From the NCBI GenBank assembly GCA_947626575.1, contig CANQSR010000007.1:27276-91275 (forward strand): DNA of 64,000 nucleotides, read 5' to 3'. The translations under genes and the position numbers were made by a program. This DNA comes from an uncultured Clostridia bacterium (GTDB taxonomy: Bacteria > Bacillota > Clostridia > Christensenellales > Borkfalkiaceae). Within the stretch, counting starts at the first letter, position 1, and every line of letters begins with the position of its first letter. Below, one piece after another: positions 1 through 9,005 of this stretch. The notes under the pieces were generated by a model, which was given only the letters and a program-made list of their open reading frames with translations, ran no database searches and was not told where the DNA came from.

Positions 1-273
1 AAGACGGCCTTCGATATCCGTTTGGTGTTTGATAGCGCGGGCATTTTCAGAGAATATTCCATGTCAAGCGATATCGCCTTGACGACCTCTTTGAAGGCAT
101 TGGGGCGGGCCGGCAAAAGCGTGTTGAAGCTGGGCGGGGCATTCTCGTTTACTTCATACAGCGGCGACATCCCCGATGGCGAGATCCCCGGCTCCGCAGA
201 TGAAACTTCGGAAGTCCCCGGCCTTGCGGATGAAACTTCGGATGAAGTTTCGGATACCGTCACGGCAGGGTAA
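1..273 (+). CDS. 3' end of an unrecognised protein gene (partial)
   Basis: The reading frame is open from the first base of the window to a TAA at 271-273, so this is the C-terminal 90 residues of a gene that begins upstream. The visible part starts K-T-A-F-D-I-R and ends in an acidic low-complexity tail in which the phrase A-D-E-T-S is used twice (residues about 66-82). No family is recognised. A TTG at 22 could be read as a start but has no ribosome binding site and the frame is open before it. A rho-independent terminator follows 28 bases downstream. Confidence 0.6.
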   Translation, partial: KTAFDIRLVFDSAGIFREYSMSSDIALTTSLKALGRAGKSVLKLGGAFSFTSYSGDIPDGEIPGSADETSEVPGLADETSDEVSDTVTAG

Positions 274-300
274 AAATCCCTTACAGCGGACAAATTTATC

Positions 301-332
301 GGGCGGATACCTCGTATCCGCCCTGTCTTTTT
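301..332 (+). terminator. Rho-independent terminator
   Basis: Ten-base perfect stem (301-310 with 314-323), three-base loop and a T-rich tail ending TCTTTTT. It closes the partial gene at the left edge and insulates the nucleotidase gene. Confidence 0.85.
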
Positions 333-443
333 GAAGAACATACGGCCGAAAGCAAAAAATGCAAGAAACCGTCTTCCTGCGCTTGCCGTTTCCGCCAAAG
401 GGTGATAAAATAATCGGGAACAAAGTAAAACAGAGGCAAAAGC

Positions 444-2417
444 ATGAAAAAACAATTCGCTCTCTTCCTTTCCATTGCAATGGCGGCGGTATTCTGCATC
501 AGCGCATGCGGCACAGACGGAAACGACGCAACGTTTACCCCCCGCGACGATGCGACGGTGACCATTTTTGCCACCAACGATATGCACGGCAATCTCGCAA
601 ACGACGGGAAAAGCACGATCGGCATCGTGCAAGCGGCCGGGATCAAGGTCTCCACCGAAAACGCGCTCCTCGTGGATGCGGGAGATGCAACGCAGGGCGC
701 GTCGTTCGCCTCTATTTCGCAGGGCGCGGACGTGGTGCGCATGATGAACGAGGCGGGCTATGACCTCATGGCGGCGGGCAACCATGAATTCGATTACGGC
801 GCCGACGTCCTCCTCCAAAACAAGGAGCTTGCCGACTTCCCCATTCTCGCCGCAAACGTGCAAAAGGACGGCAAGCCTCTTCTGGAAAGTTCCGCCGTAC
901 TCGAAAATGCGGGCTATCAAATAGGATTTATCGGGCTGACCACCGTCTCCACTGCGACTTCCACCAACCCGACGCTCCTCAGCGGCGTAACCTTTGCGGA
1001 CGAAGCCGTGACCGCGAAGAAAGAGATCGCCGCCCTAAAAGATAAGACGGACGCGATCGTCCTCGTATGCCACATGGGGGACAACGGGAAGGCCGTCTCC
1101 TGCACGAGCGAACAGCTCCTTTCCGCGCTCTCTGCGGAGGAGCGGGCGGAAGTTTGCGCCGTCATCGACGGCCATAGCCACACCGTGGAGGAAAAGACGG
1201 TGCAGGGCATCCCCGTCATCCAAACGGGGGTGAATTTCACGAATTTAGGCAAACTCACTCTCACGTTCACGGACGGCGAGGAGGGGGCGAAGGTCACCGC
1301 CGCGGGCAAGGTGCTTGATTATGAAACGGCGATGAGCTACCCCGTGACCGAGGCGGGGGAGCAAAAGACGCACGAGGTCCAAGAAAAGCTCGATGCGATC
1401 GATTTACAACAGAAGGAAATTTTGGGCGAGACCCTCTGCCAAATCGACCATCCGCTCTTCGGCGGCTATGTTTGCTATAACTATGTGGAATCCCGCATCG
1501 TGGAGACCGCTTACGGCGATTTCGTGACGGACGCCTTCAAATATTATGCCGAACAATTCGCGGCGAACGAGGAGCTTGACCTTCCCGTCGTGGCGGTCGA
1601 AAACGGCGGCGGCATTGCGCAGAGCTTGCCCACTTGGTATTACGGCGGTACGGTCGTGACCGTCGGGGACGTGATGAACGCCTTCAACCACGGCAATCTG
1701 GTGGAAGTCTTGAAGGTGTCCCCCGCCGAGCTGTTTGCGGCCATCGAAAAGGGGCTTGCGACGACGGGACAGGACGAAACGGGGCTTCTTCTGCGCGAGA
1801 GGGTGAGCGGTTCCTTCCTCCAATGCAGCGGCTTCACCTATACTTATGACCCCGCGGGGGAAGAGGGCGGCAAAGTCGTGGAAGTAAAACTCGCAGACGG
1901 GACGGTCCTCCAACGTACGGATACCGGGAACAAACTTCTTCTTGCCACCAACAACTATGTCTCTTCTTCCTTTGCGCAGGGAGAAAAGCTCGGCGAACTC
2001 GGCGGCGAGGACATTCTCATTCAGGATTACATCCTCTATCTGAGCGGAAAGAACGGCGGCATTCTCGATTACGATTGCCATTACGACCGCATCATGATCG
2101 CAAACGATAAGTCGCCCGATACTTACACGGCGAAAATTTGCGTGAAGCGCGGGGAGGCGGCGCAGGCAAACCAAACCTATACGCTCTCGGTGGATGGCGG
2201 CGCGGCGCAGGAAGTTACGACGGACGGCGACGGATATATCACCGTGACGCTTCAAAAGGGCGCGCACTATCTGTGGCTTTCGGGCGGGAGCAACTTCGTG
2301 TATGTGAACAACTATTCGGGTACGGGCGTTGCCCAAGGCGGCGAGGACGATCCCGGTTACTATACCAAAGACGGCTACTACACGTTCACCTTTTTCCTCC
2401 CCGCCGTCAACCCATGA
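444..2417 (+). CDS. Secreted 5'-nucleotidase / 2',3'-cyclic phosphodiesterase family lipoprotein
   Basis: 657 residues. The N-terminus is a lipoprotein signal (charged start, hydrophobic stretch, I-S-A-C lipobox at residues 19-22), so the protein is expected on the outer face of the membrane. The metallophosphoesterase domain shows N-D-M-H (about residues 45-48), G-D-A-T-Q-G (about 79), G-N-H-E-F-D (about 112) and G-H-S-H (about 243-246), which bind the two-metal centre. The 5'-nucleotidase C-terminal substrate domain follows (about 340-555, with the phrase V-E-N-G-G-G). An extra beta-rich domain of about 100 residues ends the protein. Family members hydrolyse extracellular nucleotides to nucleosides and phosphate; the exact substrate cannot be told. 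The ribosome binding site is weak (AGAGGCAA). It is a single-gene unit. Confidence 0.9.
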   Translation: MKKQFALFLSIAMAAVFCISACGTDGNDATFTPRDDATVTIFATNDMHGNLANDGKSTIGIVQAAGIKVSTENALLVDAGDATQGASFASISQGADVVRMMNEAGYDLMAAGNHEFDYGADVLLQNKELADFPILAANVQKDGKPLLESSAVLENAGYQIGFIGLTTVSTATSTNPTLLSGVTFADEAVTAKKEIAALKDKTDAIVLVCHMGDNGKAVSCTSEQLLSALSAEERAEVCAVIDGHSHTVEEKTVQGIPVIQTGVNFTNLGKLTLTFTDGEEGAKVTAAGKVLDYETAMSYPVTEAGEQKTHEVQEKLDAIDLQQKEILGETLCQIDHPLFGGYVCYNYVESRIVETAYGDFVTDAFKYYAEQFAANEELDLPVVAVENGGGIAQSLPTWYYGGTVVTVGDVMNAFNHGNLVEVLKVSPAELFAAIEKGLATTGQDETGLLLRERVSGSFLQCSGFTYTYDPAGEEGGKVVEVKLADGTVLQRTDTGNKLLLATNNYVSSSFAQGEKLGELGGEDILIQDYILYLSGKNGGILDYDCHYDRIMIANDKSPDTYTAKICVKRGEAAQANQTYTLSVDGGAAQEVTTDGDGYITVTLQKGAHYLWLSGGSNFVYVNNYSGTGVAQGGEDDPGYYTKDGYYTFTFFLPAVNP

Positions 2418-2431
2418 GGGGGAGGACGTCC

Positions 2432-2513
2432 GCTTTGCGACCTATAAGGGGCGACGAGACCTGCCCCTACTTGTGGGGGCGGGTGGCTCGCGTAGCGAGA
2501 TAGGTGGGGGCTA
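2432..2513. repeat. Dispersed palindromic repeat, family A (degenerate copy)
   Basis: Contains the family A core, GCCCC - spacer - GGGGGCGGGTGG followed by a short hairpin and AGGTGGGGG, recurring at 35601, 44672, 53411 and 53567. The hairpin here is CTCGCGTAGCGAG rather than GCGCGGC..GCCGCGTC. The left flank (CGACCTATAAGGGGCGACGAG) is the inverse of the flank of the 121-bp repeat at 42397. It is non-coding and lies directly behind the nucleotidase gene. Confidence 0.75.
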
Positions 2514-2550
2514 ATAATCATGTGAACTTTATGACCGATAGAATAAAATA

Positions 2551-2596
2551 AGAACGCCGCGGCGGAAATTTTCTGTTTCCGCCGCGGCGTTCTTTC
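2551..2596. terminator. Long inverted repeat, probable bidirectional terminator
   Basis: An 18-base perfect GC-rich stem (2551-2568 with 2576-2593) around a seven-base loop. T-rich sequence follows on the right (TTC) and A-rich sequence lies on the left (AAATAA), so it can stop transcription from the nucleotidase gene and insulate spoIIID. Confidence 0.65.
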
Positions 2597-2707
2597 ACAT
2601 GCGTTCTTTCACCCGATGTCCGTGCCGTTTTGCGGAGAGGAGGTGGTACTATTTCGCGCTTTTTTGACATAGGTATAAGTGTACTTTGTCGAATGGGGGC
2701 GGTTTTT

Positions 2708-2965
2708 ATGTGGTCGATCGGGGAACGCGCGTTGCAATGCGGCGCGTATATTGCGGAAACGGGTTGCACCGTGCGGGCGTGCGCGGAGATGTTCGGCACC
2801 AGCAAATCCACCGTCCATAAGGACGTGACGGAACGGCTTCCCCAACTCGATGCCGCCCTCGCCGAACGCGTGAAACGCGTTTTGGATATCAATCTGAGCG
2901 AACGCCACATCCGCGGCGGCGCTTCCACCAAGAAAAAATACGCACGTATGAATAAAAAATGCTGA
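2708..2965 (+). CDS. spoIIID: Sporulation transcription factor SpoIIID
   Basis: 85 residues, the usual length. The central helix-turn-helix carries the family signature: a conserved glycine-tyrosine segment (G-A-Y-I-A-E-T), then F-G-T-S-K-S-T-V-H-K-D, T-E-R-L-P and the basic tail H-I-R-G-G-x-x-T-K-x-K-Y. In Bacillus and Clostridia this protein activates and represses mother-cell genes in sigma-E-dependent sporulation. The start at 2708 was chosen because GGGGGCGG lies just upstream; the frame extends further 5' but only through sequence unrelated to the family. It stands alone between a bidirectional hairpin and a separate promoter. Confidence 0.93.
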   Translation: MWSIGERALQCGAYIAETGCTVRACAEMFGTSKSTVHKDVTERLPQLDAALAERVKRVLDINLSERHIRGGASTKKKYARMNKKC

Positions 2966-3013
2966 CTTTTCCGCTCGCGGGCAAAATTTCCTGCGATTTT
3001 CATGAGCCGTTTC

Positions 3014-3042
3014 TTGTCATTTCGCGTCGATTGTGTTATAAT
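3014..3042 (+). promoter_or_regulatory. Sigma-A type promoter
   Basis: TTGTCA, 17-base spacer, TATAAT with an upstream TGT (extended -10). It lies 26 bases before the activase gene start. Confidence 0.85.
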
Positions 3043-3068
3043 GAACAAAAGACCGAAAGGGACAAGCT

Positions 3069-6002
3069 ATGGCAAAATTACTCGGCATCGACGTCGGCTC
3101 TACCACGGTAAAACTGTGCGTACTCGACGAGGACGGCACAATTCTCTATACTTCCTATGTGCGCCATTTCGCACGCGTCAAGGAATGCGTCCTGGGGGAA
3201 CTCGAAAGAGTTCGCCCGTTTTCTGCTTCTTACCGCGTCGCGGTCACGGGTTCGGCCGGCCTCGGCCTCGCCCAGCGCGGGCATCTTCCCTTCGTACAGG
3301 AAGTACAGGCGGCCTATACCGCCATCAAAAAACGCTATCCTGACGTGGATGCCGCCATCGAACTCGGCGGCGAGGACGCCAAACTCATCTTCGTGACGGG
3401 CGGCGCCGAACAGCGCATGAACGGCAGCTGCGCGGGCGGCACGGGCGCTTTCATCGACCAGATGGCGACCCTCCTCGACGTCACCGTGGAAGAGCTGGAT
3501 GCGCTCTCGTTGAAGGCGGAAAAGGTCTATCCCATCGCCTCGCGCTGCGGCGTTTTCGCCAAATCGGATATCCAGCCGCTTTTGAACCAGGGGGCGCGCA
3601 AGGAGGATATCGCCGCCTCCATCTTCCGCGCCGTCGTGGACCAGACCGTCTCCGGCCTCGCGCAGGGGAGAAGGATCAAGGGCAAAGTCCTCTTTTTGGG
3701 CGGCCCGCTGCACTTTTTGAAGGGCCTACGGAAGGCCTTCCAAGAGACCTTGCAGCTCGACGGCGAACATGCGGTCTTTCCCGAAACGGCACCTTCCTTC
3801 ATGGCGATCGGGGCAGCCATGTCCGCGATCGGCTCGCAGGAAGAGCGTTTGGACGACCTCATTGCCCGCATCGCAAACATCCCCGATACGGGCAATATTA
3901 CGGTGGGCAGGCCGCTCTTTTCTTCGCGGGAAGAGTACGATGCCTTCATCGAGCGCCATAAGCGGAGCGACCTCGAATTTGAGAACATCTACCGCTATGA
4001 GGGGGACGCCTATCTCGGCATCGACTCCGGCTCGACGACGACCAAGCTCATGCTCATCACGCCCGACAATAAGATCCTCTATTCGCACTATCAGACCAAC
4101 AACGGCCAGCCGCTTGAAATCGTCAAGAACCGCCTACGGGAGATCTACTACCTTGCGGGCGGACGCATCGTCATCCGCGGGGCCTGCGTGACGGGTTACG
4201 GCGAGGACATGCTCAAAGCGGCGCTGAAAATCGACTTCGGCATCGTGGAGACGATGGCCCACTTCAAGGCGGCGCTCCACTTCAACCCTGACGTGGATTT
4301 CATCATCGACATCGGCGGGCAGGATATCAAGTGTTTCAAAGTCAAGAACCGCGCCATCGATTCCATCATGCTCAACGAGGCATGTTCTTCGGGTTGCGGC
4401 TCGTTTATCCAGACCTTCGCCAAGGCGATGGGGATGGAGATTGAACCTTTTTCGCGGCTCGGCCTCTTTGCAAAGCATCCCGTGGAACTCGGTTCGCGCT
4501 GCACCGTGTTCATGAACAGCTCGGTCAAGCAGGCACAGAAGGAGGGGGCGAGCATCGAGGATATCTCCGCGGGTCTCTCCTCGTCCATCGTCAAGAACGC
4601 CATCTATAAGGTCATCCGCGCGCGTTCGCCCGAAGAACTCGGCAAGCACATCGTGGTGCAGGGCGGGACCTTTCTGAACGACGCCGTTCTCCGTTCCTTC
4701 GAACTCGAAACGGGCAAGGAAGTCGTGCGGCCCGCCATTGCGGGGCTCATGGGCGCCTTCGGCGCGGCGCTGTACGCGAAGGAGAATACGGCCGACGAAG
4801 TCCTCATCTCTTCCATCCTCTCCGATCCCGAACTCGACAGGTTTTCTTACTCCTCCAAGTCGGTGACGTGCAAGGGGTGTACGGCGCATTGCAGCGTCAA
4901 TATCCTCACCTTCTCCGACGGCAGACGTTACATATCCGGCAACAAATGCGAGCGCGGCGCGGGCCTCAAACCCATCGCCGACCCGCTCGATCTCTATGCG
5001 TATAAATACAAAAAGCTGCTCGAAATGCCCGCAAAGGGTGGCGGGACGCGGGGCAAGGTGGGGCTTCCGCTCCAACTCGTCATGTATGAACAGCTTCCGC
5101 TGTGGACTTCCTTCTTCGAGACCTGCGGCTTCGAAGTCGTCCTCTCCGAGAAGAGTTCGCGCGAACTCTACTTCCGCGGCCAGCACACCGTTGCGAGCGA
5201 TACCGCCTGTTATCCCGCCAAGCTCATGCACGGCCACATCGAGTCGCTTTTGGATATGGGGGTGGATTTTATCTTCTATCCCTGCGAGAGCTACAACCTC
5301 GATGAGCATGACAGCGTCAACCACTACAACTGTCCCGTCGTCGCCTACTACCCCGAACTGTTGAAGGCCAACAATGAACGCCTCACGGATGAAAATTTCA
5401 TCATGCCCTATCTCGACCCCAACAGTGAAACGGCAACGGTGAAGGCGCTCGTGCGCGCCCTGAAAAAGTACAAAGTCCCCGCGTCCCTCGTGAAGAAGGG
5501 ACTGCGCGCGGGGATGCGGCGCATGGAGGAGTATCACGCCGCGGTGGTCGCCGAGGGGAGGCGCGTCTTGGAGGAAGCCGCACGGCTACAAAAGCACGTC
5601 ATCGTCCTCGCGGGGCGGCCGTATCACTGCGACCCTGAGATCAACCACGGCATCGATAAACTGTTGTGTTCGCTCGGCCTTGCCGTCCTCTCCGAGGACG
5701 CCGTGTTCGAGCAGGGCGGCCTCGTCAAGGTCAACGTGCTGAACCAATGGACGTACCATGCCCGCCTGTACCGCGCGGCCGAATACTGCACCCGCCGCGA
5801 AGATTGCGACCTCGTCCAGCTCGTCTCCTTCGGCTGCGGCATCGACGCCATCACGACGGATGAAGTCCGCGCCATCCTTGAAAGCAAGGGCAAGCTCTAT
5901 ACGCAGATCAAGATCGATGAGATCACGGGGCTGGGCGTCGTCAAGATCCGTCTCCGCTCCATGCTTGCCGCCATCGAAGAACAAAGGAGGAACAAGAGGT
6001 GA
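3069..6002 (+). CDS. 2-hydroxyacyl-CoA dehydratase activator (BadF/BcrA-type double ATPase with DUF2229 region)
   Basis: 977 residues. It contains two ASKHA ATPase modules: the first phosphate loop G-I-D-V-G-S-T-T at residues 6-13, the second G-I-D-S-G-S-T-T at about 317-324. Each has the paired cysteine loops known from HgdC, where a single [4Fe-4S] cluster bridges two ATPase units: S-C-A-G-G-T-G-A-F and S-R-C-G-V-F in the first, A-C-S-S-G-C-G-S-F and S-R-C-T-V-F in the second. A Cys-rich stretch (C-K-G-C-T-A-H-C) and the DUF2229 region follow. Known relatives use ATP to push electrons into radical dehydratases of the fermentative hydroxyglutarate/lactate type. In many genomes the same architecture is one protein of about 1400 residues; here the last part is a separate overlapping gene. 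Confidence 0.88.
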   Translation: MAKLLGIDVGSTTVKLCVLDEDGTILYTSYVRHFARVKECVLGELERVRPFSASYRVAVTGSAGLGLAQRGHLPFVQEVQAAYTAIKKRYPDVDAAIELGGEDAKLIFVTGGAEQRMNGSCAGGTGAFIDQMATLLDVTVEELDALSLKAEKVYPIASRCGVFAKSDIQPLLNQGARKEDIAASIFRAVVDQTVSGLAQGRRIKGKVLFLGGPLHFLKGLRKAFQETLQLDGEHAVFPETAPSFMAIGAAMSAIGSQEERLDDLIARIANIPDTGNITVGRPLFSSREEYDAFIERHKRSDLEFENIYRYEGDAYLGIDSGSTTTKLMLITPDNKILYSHYQTNNGQPLEIVKNRLREIYYLAGGRIVIRGACVTGYGEDMLKAALKIDFGIVETMAHFKAALHFNPDVDFIIDIGGQDIKCFKVKNRAIDSIMLNEACSSGCGSFIQTFAKAMGMEIEPFSRLGLFAKHPVELGSRCTVFMNSSVKQAQKEGASIEDISAGLSSSIVKNAIYKVIRARSPEELGKHIVVQGGTFLNDAVLRSFELETGKEVVRPAIAGLMGAFGAALYAKENTADEVLISSILSDPELDRFSYSSKSVTCKGCTAHCSVNILTFSDGRRYISGNKCERGAGLKPIADPLDLYAYKYKKLLEMPAKGGGTRGKVGLPLQLVMYEQLPLWTSFFETCGFEVVLSEKSSRELYFRGQHTVASDTACYPAKLMHGHIESLLDMGVDFIFYPCESYNLDEHDSVNHYNCPVVAYYPELLKANNERLTDENFIMPYLDPNSETATVKALVRALKKYKVPASLVKKGLRAGMRRMEEYHAAVVAEGRRVLEEAARLQKHVIVLAGRPYHCDPEINHGIDKLLCSLGLAVLSEDAVFEQGGLVKVNVLNQWTYHARLYRAAEYCTRREDCDLVQLVSFGCGIDAITTDEVRAILESKGKLYTQIKIDEITGLGVVKIRLRSMLAAIEEQRRNKR

Positions 6003-7297
6003 AACACGTAAAATCGGGGTACCATGTCCGCGATGGAGCCTCAGAAAACGCGTCCGTTGCGGATTTTACCGATGATTATCCCCGCTTTACGCCCGCGATG
6101 AAAGCAACGCATACCATCCTCGTTCCCGACATGCTCCCGTGGCATTTCGACCTTTTGACCGAGGTCATGCGCGAGAAGGGTTACAAGGTGGATGTATTGC
6201 ACGGCGAGGGCCGCTCGGTCATCGACGAGGGTCTCAAACATGTCCATAACGATACCTGTTATCCCGCGCTCTGCGTCATCGGGCAGTATCTCGATGCGCT
6301 CAAAAGCGGGAAGTACGACGCCGATAAGACGGCCGTTCTCATCACGCAGACGGGCGGCGGATGCCGCGCGAGCAACTATCTTCCCCTCATCCGCAAGGCT
6401 TTGAAGGCGGAGTTCCCGCAGGTACCCGTGCTATCTTTGAACTTTTCCGGTCTCGAAAAAGACAGCGGGCTGCAACTCGATCTCGGCTCTATCCGAAAGC
6501 TCGGCTATGCCATCTTCTATGGCGACCTTCTCATGAGCTGTTTCAACCAGACCAAGCCGTATGAGGCCCGTGAAGGCGACAGCGCAAAGGTGCGCGCGGA
6601 AGTCACCGAGACGCTGAAAACCGCGCTCCGCGGCGGAGATTTCAAGCGGCTGAAATACTATACGGAATACATTCTGAACGCATTTTCGGGGATACAGGTC
6701 CACAAAACGCCCAAGATCAAGGTGGGCATCGTGGGGGAGATCTATGTGAAATATTCTCCGCTCGGCAACTCCCATCTGGAAGAATTTTTGCTCGCCGAGG
6801 GGTGCGAACCCGTCGTCCCCGCGCTCATGGATTTCATCCTGTATTGCGTTGTCAACAACCTGAACGACGTGCGCCTGTACGGCCGCCGTACGCGCATGAC
6901 GCCCGTATTCCGCTTCGCCTACAAGTGGCTTTACGGCAAACAGAAGAAGATCATCCGCTGGACGAAGGCGCAGGGGCGGTTTGAACCCCAGCACGACTTC
7001 GAACATCTGCGCGCGTGTGCGGATAAGGTCATCAACCAAGGGGTAAAGATGGGGGAGGGGTGGCTCATTCCCGCCGAAATGGCCGCGCTTGCCGAAACGG
7101 GGACGGAGAACATCGTCTGCGCCCAGCCCTTCGGGTGCCTGCCCAACCACATCGCGGGCAAGGGGGCGGTGCGCGTCATCAAACAGCTGTATCCCCGTGC
7201 GAACATCGTACCCGTCGATTACGACCCTTCGGCGACGCGCGTCAACCAGGAAAACCGCATCAAGCTCATGCTCGCAACGGCGCGGGAAAACTGTTAG
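5999..7297 (+). CDS. C-terminal partner of the activator (DUF2229 / dehydratase-subunit-like region)
   Basis: 432 residues, starting with GTG overlapping the previous stop (GTGA) behind AAAGGAGG. It continues the architecture of the upstream protein: H-N-D-T-C-Y-P-A (about 81-88) resembles the cysteine motif of the 2-hydroxyglutaryl-CoA dehydratase D-component family, and the C-terminal Q-P-F-G-C-L-P-N-H motif is shared with large fused activases. The two proteins probably act as one complex. Residues 6-12 of this protein (S-G-Y-H-V-R) are encoded by a copy of the dispersed GGACATGG motif, so the very start of this gene appears to have arisen or been remodelled around that motif. Confidence 0.8.
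   Translation: MKHVKSGYHVRDGASENASVADFTDDYPRFTPAMKATHTILVPDMLPWHFDLLTEVMREKGYKVDVLHGEGRSVIDEGLKHVHNDTCYPALCVIGQYLDALKSGKYDADKTAVLITQTGGGCRASNYLPLIRKALKAEFPQVPVLSLNFSGLEKDSGLQLDLGSIRKLGYAIFYGDLLMSCFNQTKPYEAREGDSAKVRAEVTETLKTALRGGDFKRLKYYTEYILNAFSGIQVHKTPKIKVGIVGEIYVKYSPLGNSHLEEFLLAEGCEPVVPALMDFILYCVVNNLNDVRLYGRRTRMTPVFRFAYKWLYGKQKKIIRWTKAQGRFEPQHDFEHLRACADKVINQGVKMGEGWLIPAEMAALAETGTENIVCAQPFGCLPNHIAGKGAVRVIKQLYPRANIVPVDYDPSATRVNQENRIKLMLATARENC
6018..6032 (-). repeat. Dispersed GGACATGG motif copy (in CDS)
   Basis: GGTACCATGTCCGCG, a full match to the consensus in inverse orientation. It encodes G-Y-H-V-R near the N-terminus of the second activase gene. Confidence 0.8.
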
Positions 7298-7322
7298 CCG
7301 CGCGCCTTGATAACGAAAATAA

Positions 7323-7354
7323 CCCCCGTACCGCGGACATGGTACGGGGGTTTT
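7323..7354. terminator. Terminator hairpin built from the dispersed motif
   Basis: Ten-base perfect stem (7323-7332 with 7341-7350) around the loop GCGGACAT, followed by TTTT. Loop plus right arm reads GCGGACATGGTACGGG, the dispersed motif. It separates two convergent genes and should work on both strands. Confidence 0.88.
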
Positions 7355-7359
7355 GCGTC

Positions 7360-8472
7360 TCACGCATCGGGCGCGGCTTTCGGCCTTCGCAGTTTGCGCA
7401 TAAGCCATCGGAGCGGGCGGACGAGAAGCGTTTGCCGCAGGAGATCGGATAGGGCGCAGACGAGGAACACGGCCGCAACGCTCGGCAGGGCATAGAGAAG
7501 GACAAAGTTTCCGTAATGGGCCGTCACATGCAAAACGTCCCGCCAGAGAAATTGCCGCATGGCGGCGCAGTTATCGTGGATCAAAAAGACGCCGAAGGTC
7601 GTGCTTGCGATGCGGTTGACGGCGGCATTTTGGAAATGGATGTTTTTGAAGAACAAAAATGCACAAAGCGCCGTAAGGAAGGCGAACGGGATGTTGACTT
7701 CGGCAAGCAACGCAAAGAGCGCAACGCTCACGCGCGGAAGGCCTTCCACCGTCTGGACGATGTATGCAAACAGCACCATGCTTGCGATAGAGAGGAGGAG
7801 CATGGCGGCGAGGGCGGCTCCCCATATGCGTTTGCGCGAAAACAGTTCGCACGGGTACAGCCTCAGATACGAGGCCACGAAGTACAGCACGATAAACCAG
7901 CCGACGTAATTCATGGAGAAGGAGAAATAGAACACCGCGCCGAGGATACAATATACGCCGAGCGAGAGCGCGATCAGCAGTTTGTGCATCCGCTTGCCGA
8001 GGTTTTGGACGAGGACATTCAAGAAGGGAACGGTGAGGTAAAAGATCAAAAAGCAGCCCGTAAAATTTTGGTTGATCTGCGAGAACGGAAGGATGGCCTC
8101 GATGAGCGCCGCCCACGAAAACGCCTGATATCCCGTTGTTGTGAAGACCGCAAAGAACAGAAGGCCGTAAAATTGTGCTTCAAACAGGAGCGCAAAAAAT
8201 TTTTTGGGCTTGAATTGCGAACGGCACATGAAATAGCCCGTGATGAGAACAAAACAGTCGATGCCCGTCTTGCCCCATGCCCCGATGACGGCCACGCAGA
8301 CGGATGCGAACGAGAAGGGATCCTGCGCGGCAAGCTCCATGATGCCCGAATGCACGACATAGTGATGCGCCACGATAAAAAACATTAAAATGATGCGGAA
8401 AAGTTCAAGCCCGGAATCTCTCGTGCGCCTGTCTGGTTGCCCGTCTGCAATTTTTTCTTTGGTTTCCGCCAT
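7360..8472 (-). CDS. Membrane acyltransferase, acyltransferase-3 family
   Basis: 370 residues with about ten hydrophobic segments. The start E-L-F-R-I-I-L-M-F-F-I-V-A-H-H-Y is typical of acyltransferase-3 (OafA/YrhL) proteins, which O-acylate cell-surface sugars; the His pair at about residues 36-37 is the expected active-site region. The C-terminus is a short basic tail. The gene is monocistronic, with its own minus-strand promoter overlapping a palindrome, and a divergent Xre regulator next door. Confidence 0.85.
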   Translation of the reverse strand: MAETKEKIADGQPDRRTRDSGLELFRIILMFFIVAHHYVVHSGIMELAAQDPFSFASVCVAVIGAWGKTGIDCFVLITGYFMCRSQFKPKKFFALLFEAQFYGLLFFAVFTTTGYQAFSWAALIEAILPFSQINQNFTGCFLIFYLTVPFLNVLVQNLGKRMHKLLIALSLGVYCILGAVFYFSFSMNYVGWFIVLYFVASYLRLYPCELFSRKRIWGAALAAMLLLSIASMVLFAYIVQTVEGLPRVSVALFALLAEVNIPFAFLTALCAFLFFKNIHFQNAAVNRIASTTFGVFLIHDNCAAMRQFLWRDVLHVTAHYGNFVLLYALPSVAAVFLVCALSDLLRQTLLVRPLRWLMRKLRRPKAAPDA

Positions 8473-8507
8473 GAATTTCCGTGCCGCTCGCTGAATAGTT
8501 TAAGAGC

Positions 8508-8536
8508 ATTATAGTTGGATTTAACTATAATGTCAA
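8508..8536 (-). promoter_or_regulatory. Promoter with overlapping palindromic operator
   Basis: On the minus strand TTGACA (8531-8536), 17 bases, TATAAT (8508-8513), reading into the acyltransferase gene. The palindrome ATTATAGTT - 6 bases - AACTATAAT (8508-8531) covers the -10 box and the spacer, so a bound protein would block RNA polymerase. The divergently encoded Xre protein is the obvious candidate ligand (inference). Confidence 0.85.
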
Positions 8537-8635
8537 GCGGAAGATCGGCGCATGAAGCAAAAAATATTGCAAATTGCTATCAAACGCCGCAGAGGGGGCG
8601 CGGGTCATATAAAATATCCGCAGGGGGGTGCGGAT

Positions 8636-8953
8636 ATGGACGTTATTCAAAGATTGAATGAGCTTCGCGCAGAGAGGAAGATGAGCGTCTACCGTTTGGC
8701 GGAGCTTTCGGGGGTCAACCAATCGACCTTGGCGAACACCTTTTCCCGCGGGACGGCGCCCTCCCTCAAAAACTTGGAGCTGATGTGCGCGGCGTTGGGG
8801 CTCAGCCTTTCGCAATTTTTTTCCGACGGCGAAGCGGCCGTTCCGCTTACGGTGGACGAGGCCGGGCTTATTCAAAATTACCGCAAACTGCCCGATGAAT
8901 TGAAGCAGTCCGTTGCGAACATCGTCAATACCGTTCCCGATCTGAAAAACTGA
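8636..8953 (+). CDS. Xre-family helix-turn-helix regulator
   Basis: 105 residues. The HTH_3 domain occupies residues 4-62 (V-I-Q-R-L-N-E-L-R-A-E-R, then L-A-E-L-S-G-V-N-Q-S-T-L); the remainder is a short helical tail with no catalytic domain. ATG at 8636 follows CAGGGGGG; the frame continues 28 codons upstream without a better start. It is divergent from the acyltransferase gene and probably its repressor. Confidence 0.88.
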   Translation: MDVIQRLNELRAERKMSVYRLAELSGVNQSTLANTFSRGTAPSLKNLELMCAALGLSLSQFFSDGEAAVPLTVDEAGLIQNYRKLPDELKQSVANIVNTVPDLKN

Positions 8954-8972
8954 TGTAAAAATGAAAAATGCA

Positions 8973-9004
8973 CCCCGTACCGCGGACATGGTACGGGGAT
9001 TTTT
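8973..9004. terminator. Terminator hairpin built from the dispersed motif
   Basis: Nine-base perfect stem (8973-8981 with 8990-8998), loop GCGGACAT, then ATTTTT. Loop and stem match those at 7323. It lies between the Xre gene and the convergent DUF4363 gene. Confidence 0.88.
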
Positions 9005-9005
9005 G

